Below are positions 52,530 through 60,913 of a stretch of 64,000 bases of DNA, piece by piece (position 1 is the stretch's first letter; each line of letters opens with the position of its first letter). This DNA comes from Mucilaginibacter sp. L196 (lineage in GTDB: Bacteria; Bacteroidota; Bacteroidia; Sphingobacteriales; Sphingobacteriaceae). The notes beneath the pieces are model-generated. The model was not told where the DNA came from, made no database searches, and saw only the letters and a list, made by a program, of their open reading frames with translations. The translations under genes were made by a program, and so were the position numbers. The stretch is taken from contig NZ_LMUO01000009.1 in NCBI RefSeq assembly GCF_009765905.1, positions 597,941 through 661,940 of the forward strand, given 5' to 3'.

Positions 52530-53384
52530 ATGACACTATCGCTCGGTTTTTCCCCCTGCCCAAATGATACTTTTATTTTTGATGCGCTTATCCATCATAA
52601 AATTGACACCGAAGGTTTAGAATTTGAAGTTTTTTATGATGACGTAGAAACCCTCAACCAAAAAGCTTTCCGTGGCGAACTGGATATTACCAAATTAAGT
52701 TACCATGCTTTTGCTTATGTGGCCGATAGCTATGTGCTGCTGGATTCAGGTAGCGCATTAGGTTTTGGCGTTGGGCCGATGTTGATCTGTAAAGATGATC
52801 CCGAAAAACTTCGTGCAGAACTGGCAAAACCAAACACACAACTCAAAATCGGCATCCCCGGAAGATATACTACTGCTAATTTTCTTTTAGGATTGGCTTT
52901 CCCGAATGCGCTTAATAAACAAGAGTTAGTTTTCTCAGATATTGAAAATGCAGTATTAGATGGGCGTGTTGATATTGGCCTCATCATCCACGAAAACCGC
53001 TTCACTTACCAGGATAAAGGCTTAAAAAAAATCATCGACTTAGGTGATTTCTGGGAAAAGGAAACCGGCTTAGCCATCCCGCTTGGCGGCATTGTAGCCA
53101 ACCGTACTTTACCATTAGATGTTCAGCATAAAATAAACCGTGTATTGCGCCGCTCGGTAGAGTTTGCTTTCTCCAACCCAAAATCAGGCCTCGAATACAT
53201 CCGCTCACATGCCCAGGAAATGAGCGAAGAGGTAATGTACAAACACATTGATCTTTACGTAAACAAATACTCCGTAGAATTAGGCGAAGAAGGCAAAAAA
53301 GCCATCAAGCTATTATTTGATACCGCGGCAGAGAAAAATGTGATCCCGGAGATTAAGGATGAGTTGTTCTTAACAGGGATATAA
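52530..53384 (+). CDS. mqnD: 1,4-Dihydroxy-6-naphthoate synthase MqnD
   Basis: Cleaves cyclic dehypoxanthinyl futalosine to 1,4-dihydroxy-6-naphthoate in menaquinone synthesis. The 284-residue periplasmic-binding-protein fold has the family start LSLGFSPCPNDTFIFDALI, the KLSYHAFAYVADSYVLLDSG block and IGLIIHENRFTYQDKGL. Together with mqnB this shows that the organism uses the futalosine route; mqnA, mqnC and mqnE are outside the window. Confidence 0.95.
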   Translation: MTLSLGFSPCPNDTFIFDALIHHKIDTEGLEFEVFYDDVETLNQKAFRGELDITKLSYHAFAYVADSYVLLDSGSALGFGVGPMLICKDDPEKLRAELAKPNTQLKIGIPGRYTTANFLLGLAFPNALNKQELVFSDIENAVLDGRVDIGLIIHENRFTYQDKGLKKIIDLGDFWEKETGLAIPLGGIVANRTLPLDVQHKINRVLRRSVEFAFSNPKSGLEYIRSHAQEMSEEVMYKHIDLYVNKYSVELGEEGKKAIKLLFDTAAEKNVIPEIKDELFLTGI

Positions 53385-53390
53385 TCCCTT

Positions 53391-53478
53391 TTGTCATTCT
53401 GAGTGCAACGAAGAATCTATCCGTTATAGATGGCGCAAATGCCGATCGATAGATTCTTCGCTATGCACAGAATGACAA
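53391..53478. repeat. Inverted repeat GTCATTCTGA ... AGAATGACAA, copy 2
   Basis: Outer arms TTGTCATTCTG and CAGAATGACAA, inner arms CGAAGAATCTATC and GATAGATTCTTCG. Member of the family at 41185 and 62009. Placed a few bases after the mqnD stop, so it may also act as a transcript-end hairpin. Confidence 0.75.
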
Positions 53479-53560
53479 GCTGTTAAATAAAGTTAAGCTT
53501 TCAAAGGGGATTTTCTGTTGATAGGGAATAGTGTTAAGTTGCACTATATAATCACCTGTC

Positions 53561-54424
53561 ATGAAAAAAATATCCCGTCGATTATTGCCTTTGATCTTAT
53601 TGACAACAATATTCTCTTGTAATCATAGCGAACATAAAGATGTTGACGATCAGGGAGTAAATATAGCTTATACCGATACCGGTAAAGGTGATACTACCTT
53701 ATTATTTGTACATGGATGGTGCATTAACAAAAGCTATTGGAGTAACCAGGTAGCCTATTTTAGCAAAAGATATAGAGTAGTAGCATTTGATATGCCCGGC
53801 TTTGGCGGGTCAGGTAAAAACCGTACAGATTGGTCGACCTACGCTTATGGAAGGGATGTTGATTCTGTTATCAGCCAGTTAAAATTAACAAATGTAATAT
53901 TAATAGGCCATTCCATGGCTGGCGATATCGTATTAGAGGCCGCAATTAACAATCCGAAAGTGATTGGATTGGTAGGCATAGATAATTTTAAAAACGTTGG
54001 CCACATAGAAAATGCAGCCTCCAAAAAAGATTTTGCAGATGCCATTGCAGTATTAAAGCATAACTTCAAATCTGTTGCTGTTCCCTATTTTAAACAGGAT
54101 CTCTTTTCAAAAACAACAAGTACTGCTATACAGGCAAGAGTGCTTAACGATGTTGCCCATGCGGATACAACTATCGCCGCAGCCGCATTGGAGCAAGGCA
54201 ATAGTTTTGATGAACTTGCCAAGCTTCATCAGGTAAAAATGAAATTGTATCTTATCAATAGTGATGTGCATCCGGCAGGCACTACCGGGTTAATAAGAAA
54301 TAAAATCCCTTATCAGTTACTGTATATACACGGTACCGGGCATTTTCCAATGATAGAAGCCCCGGCGGATTTTAACTTGCTATTGGAGAAAGTTATTCGG
54401 GATATTAAAAAGGGAAATTCGTAA
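53561..54424 (+). CDS. Alpha/beta hydrolase, probable lipoprotein
   Basis: The 287-residue protein has a signal peptide ending in a lipobox (LLTTIFSC; Cys20), so it is anchored in the envelope. The fold is an alpha/beta hydrolase with HGWCINKSYW as the oxyanion loop, nucleophile Ser118 in IGHSMAGD, a candidate acid in VGIDNFKN or NSDVHPAG, and His in HGTGHFPMIEAP. Substrate unknown; probably an esterase-like activity. Monocistronic between repeats. Confidence 0.88.
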   Translation: MKKISRRLLPLILLTTIFSCNHSEHKDVDDQGVNIAYTDTGKGDTTLLFVHGWCINKSYWSNQVAYFSKRYRVVAFDMPGFGGSGKNRTDWSTYAYGRDVDSVISQLKLTNVILIGHSMAGDIVLEAAINNPKVIGLVGIDNFKNVGHIENAASKKDFADAIAVLKHNFKSVAVPYFKQDLFSKTTSTAIQARVLNDVAHADTTIAAAALEQGNSFDELAKLHQVKMKLYLINSDVHPAGTTGLIRNKIPYQLLYIHGTGHFPMIEAPADFNLLLEKVIRDIKKGNS

Positions 54425-54429
54425 ACTAC

Positions 54430-54460
54430 CTGTCATTCTGAGTGGAGCGAAGAATCTGTA
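54430..54460. repeat. Single arm of the GTCATTCTGA repeat
   Basis: CTGTCATTCTGAGTGGAGCG and AAGAATCTGTA with no mirrored partner nearby. It is directly downstream of the hydrolase gene. The rest of the 170-base spacer has no visible feature. Confidence 0.6.
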
Positions 54461-54596
54461 CACTTTATCCCCGGCTACGTAAATAAACCCTAAAACGCTG
54501 GGTTAAAATTAAAATTTAAATATTGCCCCATTCGCAGTTTTTAGCCCCGCGTTTGGGTTTAATGCCACGTAGTACCATCAATTAACCCTTAGATTG

Positions 54597-55400
54597 ATGG
54601 ACCCATACCTTAACGATAAAGTATTATACGGCGATGATTTTACTATTGAGCAGATAGAAAACTGGTACAACCAAGAAAAAGAAGCTTATGCCAACCTGGG
54701 GAGCAAAAACTCCGAAACGTATACCTACGGCTACCATGCATTAAACAACTTACATGGCTTTAGTTATTTAAAAGGCGAGCATTTTACTAATGTACTAGGC
54801 CTGGGTGCAGCCTGGGGGCACGAATTTGATATAATTATTGACCGGATAAGTAATTTACATATCATTGAACCCTCTGAGCATTTGCGATCCGAAAAGATAG
54901 GCAGCATAAAACCTGTTTATACTGCGCCAGAAATTTCCGGAACTATTAATTACCCTGATGAAGACTTTGACCTGGTAACATCATTCGGTACGCTTCATCA
55001 TATTCCCAATGTTTCCTATGTGATTTCGGAATTAATCCGCATTACCAAAAAGGGCGGTTATATATTAATACGCGAGCCCGTTATTTCAATGGGCGACTGG
55101 ACAAAACCACGCAAAGGCTTAACTGCCAATGAAAGAGGTATCCCTTTAAATATTTTCAGAGATATTTTAGCGAAGCAACCAGTACAAATTATAAACGAAG
55201 GATTATGCTTTACCATAACCGCCTTTTTGCAGCGTATATGGATCAAATTTTCAAAGCAACCTATTTATACATATAAAAACTATATACTGCTGGATAAATG
55301 GTTATCAAAGATATTTTACCGCAACTTACGCTACCACGCCACGCGCAAAATGCAGCGTATAGCGCCTCAAAGTGTGTTTTATGTGCTTAAAAAGATTTGA
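54597..55400 (+). CDS. Class I SAM-dependent methyltransferase
   Basis: The 267-residue Rossmann methyltransferase has a degenerate SAM motif I, VLGLGAAWGHEFD, an acidic residue after strand 2 (HIIEPSEHL), then DEDFDLVTSFGTLHHIPN and RITKKGGYILIREP. The C-terminal 90 residues are basic and aromatic, which may mean membrane or sugar-lipid association. The ATG at 54597 is used. Acceptor unknown; could act on a glycan or lipid. Confidence 0.85.
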   Translation: MDPYLNDKVLYGDDFTIEQIENWYNQEKEAYANLGSKNSETYTYGYHALNNLHGFSYLKGEHFTNVLGLGAAWGHEFDIIIDRISNLHIIEPSEHLRSEKIGSIKPVYTAPEISGTINYPDEDFDLVTSFGTLHHIPNVSYVISELIRITKKGGYILIREPVISMGDWTKPRKGLTANERGIPLNIFRDILAKQPVQIINEGLCFTITAFLQRIWIKFSKQPIYTYKNYILLDKWLSKIFYRNLRYHATRKMQRIAPQSVFYVLKKI

Positions 55401-55447
55401 AGTATTTTAAGTGCTCGTTACAAATGAACGCACAGTTAAATGGTTAA

Positions 55448-55477
55448 AGACTTAAGTTTCAAAAACTTCGTAAGTCT
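55448..55477. repeat. Hairpin repeat AGACTTA...TAAGTCT
   Basis: Imperfect copy of 41282-41315, lacking CGA in the left arm. Lies between the converging methyltransferase and hflX genes and may help terminate both. Confidence 0.6.
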
Positions 55478-55490
55478 GACAAGTTTAATA

Positions 55491-56675
55491 TTAATATAAC
55501 AACTGATCATACGGATACCTCGCCGCATGTATTTCAACTACCATGTCATACAACAATTTCCTGAATTCGTCAATATTTTCTCTTTGAGTAGCCGATATAA
55601 ATATTGCTGGACTATTATTTTTCGCCATCCAGCTATGTTTAAAATCATCAAGCGTTAAAGGTTCCACCTCTTCGCCCTCATGGTTTTGTATTGGTTGATA
55701 AGCATCAATTTTGTTAAATAAAGTGATGGTTGGTTTATCAATAACACCCAGGTCTTTCAATGTTTCATTAACCGTCCTGATCTGATCCTCAAAGTTCGGG
55801 TGCGAAACATCAACCACGTGTATCAAAATATCAGCCTCGCGCACTTCATCCAGAGTAGATTTAAAACACTCTACCAAATGGTGAGGCAGTTTGCGAATGA
55901 ATCCAACAGTATCCGATAATAAAAATGGCACATTTTCAATCACTACTTTCCTAACCGTAGTATCCAGCGTAGCGAATAGCTTATTCTCCGCGAAAACCTC
56001 CGATTTGGAGATCATGTTCATAATGGTTGATTTGCCAACGTTGGTATAACCCACCAATGCCACCCTAACCATAGCTACGCGGTTTTTACGCTGCGTTTCG
56101 TTTTGACGGTCTATTAATTTTAATTTTTCTTTGAGTAAAGATATTTTTTCAAGGATCAGACGCCTGTCAGTCTCAATCTGCGACTCACCCGGGCCACGCA
56201 TACCGATACCACCTTTTTGGCGCTCTAAGTGAGTCCATAAACGGGTCAATCGGGGCAACAAGTATTGCAATTGGGCCAGTTCAACCTGGCTTTTAGCCTG
56301 CGCTGTTTGCGCACGACCAGCGAAAATATCCAGTATCAGGTTATTGCGGTCGAGTATTTTTACACCCAACACATTCTCTATATTACGTAATTGCGATGGC
56401 GTAAGCTCATCGTCAAAAACTACAATATCAATTTCTTCTTCAGTAACAAAGGCTCTAATATCCTCCAAACGCCCCGCGCCTACAAAAGTAGACCTGTCGG
56501 GTTTTTGAAGCTTCTGGGTGAAAATTTTAACAGTCTCCGCTCCGGCGGTATCCACCAAAAATTGTAGTTCCTCTAAATATTCTTTAGACTGCTCAGCGGT
56601 TTCATATTGAGTAATCACACCAACCAGCACAGCCCTTTCCTGCTTCACAGCAGTATCATAAAATTTTTGCTTCAT
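55491..56675 (-). CDS. hflX: Ribosome-associated GTPase HflX
   Basis: Splits stalled or hibernating 70S ribosomes. The 394-residue protein has an N-terminal HflX domain (VFDDELTPSQLRNIENVLGV), the glycine-rich linker KGGIGMRGPGESQIETDRR, a G domain with G1 GYTNVGKST, DTVGFIRKLPHHL, NKID, and a short C-terminal domain. Standard length. Monocistronic, convergent with the methyltransferase gene. Confidence 0.95.
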   Translation of the reverse strand: MKQKFYDTAVKQERAVLVGVITQYETAEQSKEYLEELQFLVDTAGAETVKIFTQKLQKPDRSTFVGAGRLEDIRAFVTEEEIDIVVFDDELTPSQLRNIENVLGVKILDRNNLILDIFAGRAQTAQAKSQVELAQLQYLLPRLTRLWTHLERQKGGIGMRGPGESQIETDRRLILEKISLLKEKLKLIDRQNETQRKNRVAMVRVALVGYTNVGKSTIMNMISKSEVFAENKLFATLDTTVRKVVIENVPFLLSDTVGFIRKLPHHLVECFKSTLDEVREADILIHVVDVSHPNFEDQIRTVNETLKDLGVIDKPTITLFNKIDAYQPIQNHEGEEVEPLTLDDFKHSWMAKNNSPAIFISATQRENIDEFRKLLYDMVVEIHAARYPYDQLLY

Positions 56676-56770
56676 TAAATACTGTATATCAAATCAATTG
56701 CCAAGTTAAATTTAGGTAAAATAATAACCTAAAATGTCATTAAACCCAAACTATTCCTGACAGATTGCAC

Positions 56771-57556
56771 TTATTTCAATCCCTCAACAAATTCCCTCAT
56801 CGCCAATCCCGGATCAGCTTGCTTCATAAAATTTTCACCAATTAAAAAACCATTAAAGCCTGCTTTCTTCAGTTCCTTTATAACATCCGTATTGCTGATA
56901 GCGCTTTCCGAGATCTTCAAAAACTCTTTTGGGATATGTTCTCCCAATTTAAATGAGGTTTCTACCGAAACCGTAAAGTCAGCCAGGTTACGGTTGTTTA
57001 CACCAATGGCATCCACGTTAGGATTAATACTTCGTTCCAATTCTTCCAAATTATGCACTTCCAGCAATACATTTAAGCCCAAACTTTTTGCCAATGATGC
57101 CAGCTGCTGAATCTGCGCGGGCGTCAATATCGCGGCGATCAGCAAAATAATATCAGCGCCTAAAGCTTTGGCTTCTATCAACTGGTACTCATCAATCATA
57201 AAATCCTTACGCAGTACGGGGATGGTATTAGCCTGCCTCGCCCTGATCAGATCCGCCTTACGACCCATGAAGAACTGTTTATCAGTTAATACCGATAACG
57301 CAGATGCACCAGCCTCAGCATAAGCATTGGTTACTGTCGCGACCTTTACTTTATCGTTAATGATTCCCTTAGACGGCGATTTGCGTTTAAACTCCGCAAT
57401 GATTCCGGTACGGTCAGGAGCTAATAAAAAGTCTCGGAATGAATACGTTTCCCGTGAGAAAAACTCTGATTCCTCAAGCTGGGTAAAAGATGTTTTATTT
57501 TTAGCCGCTGCTACTTCCTTAAGTTTATTGGCTACTATTTTATCTAAAATATTCAT
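56771..57556 (-). CDS. trpC: Indole-3-glycerol phosphate synthase TrpC
   Basis: Closes the indole ring in tryptophan synthesis. The 261-residue TIM barrel has IAEFKRKSPSKG, VLRKDFMID, ADIILLIAAIL, VHNLEEL and the phosphate-binding end GFLIGENFM. Its ATG overlaps the trpG stop by four bases, so the two are translationally coupled. The usual trpD gene between trpG and trpC is missing, and the cluster ends here; trpF, trpB and trpA are not in the window. Confidence 0.95.
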   Translation of the reverse strand: MNILDKIVANKLKEVAAAKNKTSFTQLEESEFFSRETYSFRDFLLAPDRTGIIAEFKRKSPSKGIINDKVKVATVTNAYAEAGASALSVLTDKQFFMGRKADLIRARQANTIPVLRKDFMIDEYQLIEAKALGADIILLIAAILTPAQIQQLASLAKSLGLNVLLEVHNLEELERSINPNVDAIGVNNRNLADFTVSVETSFKLGEHIPKEFLKISESAISNTDVIKELKKAGFNGFLIGENFMKQADPGLAMREFVEGLK

Positions 57557-58125
57557 GCGCCTATCCAGTTTGCCATCATTTCTTTACCAAATTCTGTTAA
57601 TATCGATTCCGGGTGAAATTGTACACCGCGTACATCATATTCTTTATGCCTTAACGCCATAACCGAATTATCTTCTTCGTCAATGGCAGTAACATTTAAT
57701 ACATCTGGGATAGATTTTTCATCCACCACCCACGAATGATACCTGCCTACTTTAAAGTTTTCCGGCAAACCAACAAAGAGTTTTTCGCTTTTGTCAGTTA
57801 CTTTTATTGGGGTGGCGATACCGTGCATAGGCTGTTTTAAGTTATACAACTCCCCGCCAAATACCTCGGCAATGGCCTGCTGACCTAAGCAAACGCCAAA
57901 AATACTTTTAGTAGACGAATATTTTTTGATCACATCCAGCAATAAGCCAGCCTCAGAAGGTATGCCCGGGCCCGGTGACAGGATGATTTTATCATAAGCA
58001 TCCACATCGTCGATATTAAACTTATCATTCCTCCAAACGTCGCATTGCAGGCCAATCTCGTTAACCAAATGCACCAAATTGTAGGTGAAGGAATCGTAAT
58101 TATCTATTATTAATATATTTTTCAT
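57553..58125 (-). CDS. trpG: Anthranilate synthase glutaminase subunit TrpG
   Basis: The 190-residue class I glutamine amidotransferase supplies ammonia to TrpE. Catalytic Cys is in FGVCLGQQAIAEVFGG, His and Glu in VQFHPESILTE; ILSPGPGIPSEAG forms the oxyanion region. Starts 2 bases downstream of the trpE stop. In many bacteria the same protein also serves 4-aminobenzoate synthesis (PabA). Confidence 0.93.
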   Translation of the reverse strand: MKNILIIDNYDSFTYNLVHLVNEIGLQCDVWRNDKFNIDDVDAYDKIILSPGPGIPSEAGLLLDVIKKYSSTKSIFGVCLGQQAIAEVFGGELYNLKQPMHGIATPIKVTDKSEKLFVGLPENFKVGRYHSWVVDEKSIPDVLNVTAIDEEDNSVMALRHKEYDVRGVQFHPESILTEFGKEMMANWIGA

Positions 58126-58127
58126 TT

Positions 58128-59537
58128 TTATAATTCCTCTGCTAATTCAATGGCTTTTCTTAAAGCCGCAATTTTGTTATCAACTTCTTTTAACTCGCTT
58201 TCAGCTATCGAGCCGGCAACAATGCCCGCACCTGCCTGATAATGCAGGGTGTTATTCTTACTTAAAAACGAGCGGATCATGATGGCATGGTTAAAATCGC
58301 CGTTAAAGCCTAAGTAACCAATGGCGCCGCTATAAAAGCTGCGTTTAGTTTTCTCGTTTTGGTCGATGATCTCCATGGCGCGGTATTTTGGCGCGCCGCT
58401 TAATGTACCGGCCGGGAAGGTATCCGCAACAATTTTGAATGATGCCACGCCTGGTAATAACTTACCGCTAACATGGGATACCAAATGAATCAGGTGTGAA
58501 TAATATTGTACTTCTTTAAATGCTTTAACTTCTACCTGCTCGCAATGCCTGCTCAGGTCGTTACGGGCCAAATCAACCAGCATTACGTGTTCAGCAGATT
58601 CTTTTGGATCTTCAATAAGTTTTTGCGCTAATTCAGCATCCTTAATATCATCACCTGTACGTTTAAATGTGCCCGCGATAGGGAATATACTGGCAACCCT
58701 GTTTTTAATAGTGATCTGTGCCTCCGGCGATGAACCAAAGATCCTGAAATTGCCGTAATCAAAATAAAACAAATAAGGTGACGGGTTGATAGAGCGCAAA
58801 GCACGATAAACGTTAAACTCATCGCCCAAAAACTTTTTAGAGAATGCACGTGACGGTACGATCTGGAAAACATCGCCGCGATAGATATGCTGCTTCATCT
58901 TTTCCACTATCGCCATAAAGCCTTCGTTGGTTAAGTTAGATTGTTCAGCCTCATCGCTTTTAAAAGTATACTCCGGGAAGTTTTTGTTTTTGATCAGGTA
59001 TTCTATTTTCTCGATGCCATTGCTCGCATCCTGTCCTTCTGGTTGGTTGTAAGAGATGTATAACTCATTTTTGAAGTGATCTATAGCGATAACATAGCGG
59101 TACATATTGTACTGCATCTCCGGGATTTTTTTGCTGTCGTCGTCGGTCTTTTTTAGTTTGATGGTTTCAAAATGTTCAACTGCTTCGTGGGTGAAATAAC
59201 CGAACAAGCCATTCGAGATGATCTTCAACCCGGTTTCATTCGTTTCGAAGCTGCTTAAAAAACCGTTGATCTGGTCTATTAATTCAAATTCACCGAGTTT
59301 ATAGGTTTCGGTTGTACCATTGGGGTATTTCTTTTTTAGTTCGCCGTCATTCAGCAGTAGCCCTGCAATAGGCTCGCAGCAAATGTAGCTGGTGCTGTTT
59401 TCGCGACTATGGTAGTCGGAGCTTTCCAGTAATAACGAATTAGGGAACACATCCCGCAGGCGTAAATATATGCTTACGGGCGTGGTAGTATCAGCAAGTA
59501 GCTTTTTATGTGTGGTAATTATTTTAAACTTTTTCAT
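58128..59537 (-). CDS. trpE: Anthranilate synthase component I TrpE
   Basis: Commits chorismate to tryptophan synthesis. The 469-residue chorismate-binding fold has the feedback-site-like LLESSDYHSRENSTSYIC near the N-terminus, then IVPSRAFSKKF, PSPYLFYFDYG, GSSPEAQI, EHVMLVDLARNDL and the end block SGAPKYRAMEIID with YQAGAGIVAGS. Expression is probably governed by the attenuator immediately upstream. First gene of a trpE-trpG-trpC operon. Confidence 0.95.
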   Translation of the reverse strand: MKKFKIITTHKKLLADTTTPVSIYLRLRDVFPNSLLLESSDYHSRENSTSYICCEPIAGLLLNDGELKKKYPNGTTETYKLGEFELIDQINGFLSSFETNETGLKIISNGLFGYFTHEAVEHFETIKLKKTDDDSKKIPEMQYNMYRYVIAIDHFKNELYISYNQPEGQDASNGIEKIEYLIKNKNFPEYTFKSDEAEQSNLTNEGFMAIVEKMKQHIYRGDVFQIVPSRAFSKKFLGDEFNVYRALRSINPSPYLFYFDYGNFRIFGSSPEAQITIKNRVASIFPIAGTFKRTGDDIKDAELAQKLIEDPKESAEHVMLVDLARNDLSRHCEQVEVKAFKEVQYYSHLIHLVSHVSGKLLPGVASFKIVADTFPAGTLSGAPKYRAMEIIDQNEKTKRSFYSGAIGYLGFNGDFNHAIMIRSFLSKNNTLHYQAGAGIVAGSIAESELKEVDNKIAALRKAIELAEEL

Positions 59538-59559
59538 TCTTTATATTATCGACTTAAAA

Positions 59560-59592
59560 CAAAAAAACCCGGTGAATTATATTCGCCGGGTT
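59560..59592 (-). terminator. Attenuator terminator in the trp leader
   Basis: On the transcript: AACCCGGCGAAT-ATA-ATTCACCGGGTT, 12 bp with one G-U pair, followed by a U run (the plus strand shows seven A at 59561-59567). It lies 33 bases after the leader stop and 23 bases before trpE. Its 5' arm contains CCGGC, complementary to GCCGG of the leader codons Gln17-Pro18-Asp19, giving a competing antiterminator. Confidence 0.85.
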
Positions 59593-59625
59593 CCAAATAG
59601 GTTTACAATTGGTTAATCTATAAGA

Positions 59626-59691
59626 TCAAATAGTATCCGGCTGCCAATTTTGTTGGTGCCACCACAGGTTAGTTTGGTTGATTTTGATCAT
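59626..59691 (-). CDS. trpL: trp operon leader peptide (21 aa, three Trp)
   Basis: Minus-strand ORF reading MIKINQTNLWWHQQNWQPDT and final Ile, with Trp10, Trp11 and Trp16 as TGG codons. It is followed by the terminator hairpin and then trpE. Three Trp in 21 residues next to trpE is far beyond chance and matches the trpL design of enterobacteria. In the transcript, GGC-A-CCAA after the Trp pair can pair with TTGG-CA-GCC around Trp16, which would hide GCCGG. A ribosome stalled at Trp10/11 would free GCCGG to pair with the terminator arm. Too short for automatic gene callers. Confidence 0.88.
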   Translation of the reverse strand: MIKINQTNLWWHQQNWQPDTI

Positions 59692-59699
59692 AGCGGGAG

Positions 59700-59729
59700 C
59701 AAATTTATAAAGAAAATTGAATTTGCAAA
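59700..59729 (-). promoter_or_regulatory. Promoter of the trp leader and operon
   Basis: On the minus strand: TTTG (59729-59726), 18 bases, then TAAATTTG (59707-59700), a full match to the Bacteroidota TTTG / TAnnTTTG promoter. The leader ATG begins 9 bases after the -7 box, so the transcript would start only about 3-5 bases before the leader start codon. Confidence 0.75.
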
Positions 59730-59746
59730 CTTTTTCTCAATTTATT

Positions 59747-60193
59747 TTAATGGCTCACCCCAAAAAATGGGCGCATACTCTGTACAATAGCTAATACAAT
59801 GACTAACAGCGCCAATAAATAAAATACAGCGATGGTGCGATGTTTAGCCGCAGGCGCCAATACTTTCTTAGAGCGGATATGGCCTACTGTTATTAATGCG
59901 ATAGCAAATATCATCATGGTGATGTGCTCAACCGTCCAATAGCGGGTATCATGATCCTGCATAGCGGTTTTGCTAAACTGTACCAGCGGACTAACGAAAT
60001 ACAAGCCCAAGCCAATCAGCAATTGGATATGTGCCGATATCATGGTAAACATATTTATTTTTCGGTTGACATTAGTGTACGGGCGGTTACCAAACCAGCC
60101 TGCCAATGATTGCAAAATAGCTAGCAATAGCAACACCATTACAATAAACCGGAAACCCGAATGCGCTTGTAGTAAAATTTGATATAAATTCAT
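59747..60193 (-). CDS. Four-helix membrane protein (cytochrome b-like look)
   Basis: The 148-residue protein has four hydrophobic helices (FIVMVLLLLAILQSLAG, ISAHIQLLIGLGLYFVS, HITMMIFAIALITVGHI, IAVFYLLALLVIVLAIV). Histidines in helices 1-3 (His11, and in AHIQ, VEHITM, VGHI) could bind haem, as in small cytochrome b561-like proteins, but this is an inference. Conserved hypothetical in Bacteroidota. Upstream of the trp leader, same strand, its end 18 bases from the trp -33 box; independent unit. Confidence 0.75.
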   Translation of the reverse strand: MNLYQILLQAHSGFRFIVMVLLLLAILQSLAGWFGNRPYTNVNRKINMFTMISAHIQLLIGLGLYFVSPLVQFSKTAMQDHDTRYWTVEHITMMIFAIALITVGHIRSKKVLAPAAKHRTIAVFYLLALLVIVLAIVQSMRPFFGVSH

Positions 60194-60292
60194 CTTGTTA
60201 AAATATTATTCGAATATACATTTTATTGGATTTATGAACCAAGTAATTAAATCATGGTAATTTAAAATTGGTTAATTACAATTGGAGAATGA

Positions 60293-60751
60293 TTACTCAG
60301 AAGTATAGAATATCTCGAATAATCTTTTTTTAATATTCCATTTAATAATTATTGGATCAGAAGTCCCAACAGAATTTTTGCCCAATCCAAATAGTTGAAT
60401 TGAATCATCGGTAAAAGAATCAATCTTGTATCCGTTGAAGTTTTCTTTTGGATATTTCATATTAATTCCTTTTGGATTGATAAATTGACATTCATTGATA
60501 AAATACAAAGTATCTATTTTACCAGCTTTAACGATTGTGATTAGTAATCTTTTGAAAATGTCATTCTTAAAGTTCTCGATATAAACGTCGCCTAATTTAT
60601 TACCCTTTTTGTCCTTTAAAATATGAATCAATTTAATATTCTCGGAAGGCCGTTTAGTATTTTTATTTGATCTGTTGGTATTGTAAGAGTTGGTAAAGCT
60701 TGATGAAAACATTAAGAATATAATTAGGGATAAAGTTGGTTTAGTTTTCAT
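60293..60751 (-). CDS. Hypothetical secreted protein, 152 aa
   Basis: Start taken at the ATG at 60751, which gives a normal signal peptide (MKTKPTLSLIIFLMFSSSF); the frame from 60772 adds seven residues. The mature part is Lys/Asn-rich, with AT-rich codons unlike those of its neighbours, and strands such as IIIKWNIKKRLFEIFYTS at the end. No family recognised; the low GC content may indicate recent transfer. Confidence 0.65.
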   Translation of the reverse strand: MKTKPTLSLIIFLMFSSSFTNSYNTNRSNKNTKRPSENIKLIHILKDKKGNKLGDVYIENFKNDIFKRLLITIVKAGKIDTLYFINECQFINPKGINMKYPKENFNGYKIDSFTDDSIQLFGLGKNSVGTSDPIIIKWNIKKRLFEIFYTSE

Positions 60752-60838
60752 ACTTAGATAGTAAATATCCACTAAATATATAAAAATGAACAGGAAAGAG
60801 CAAACTTAAGGAACTATATAGCCGCATCCGTCAAACAA

Positions 60839-60869
60839 GAAAACCTTCTCTGTTTAAGAGAAGGTTTTC
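60839..60869. terminator. Terminator after recA
   Basis: GAAAACCTTCTC-TGTTTAA-GAGAAGGTTTTC, perfect 12-base arms, 45 bases downstream of the recA stop on the minus strand. Confidence 0.85.
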
Positions 60870-60913
60870 AATATCGGTGCAATAACACCTTAAATCTATG
60901 AAATCAAAAGAAA

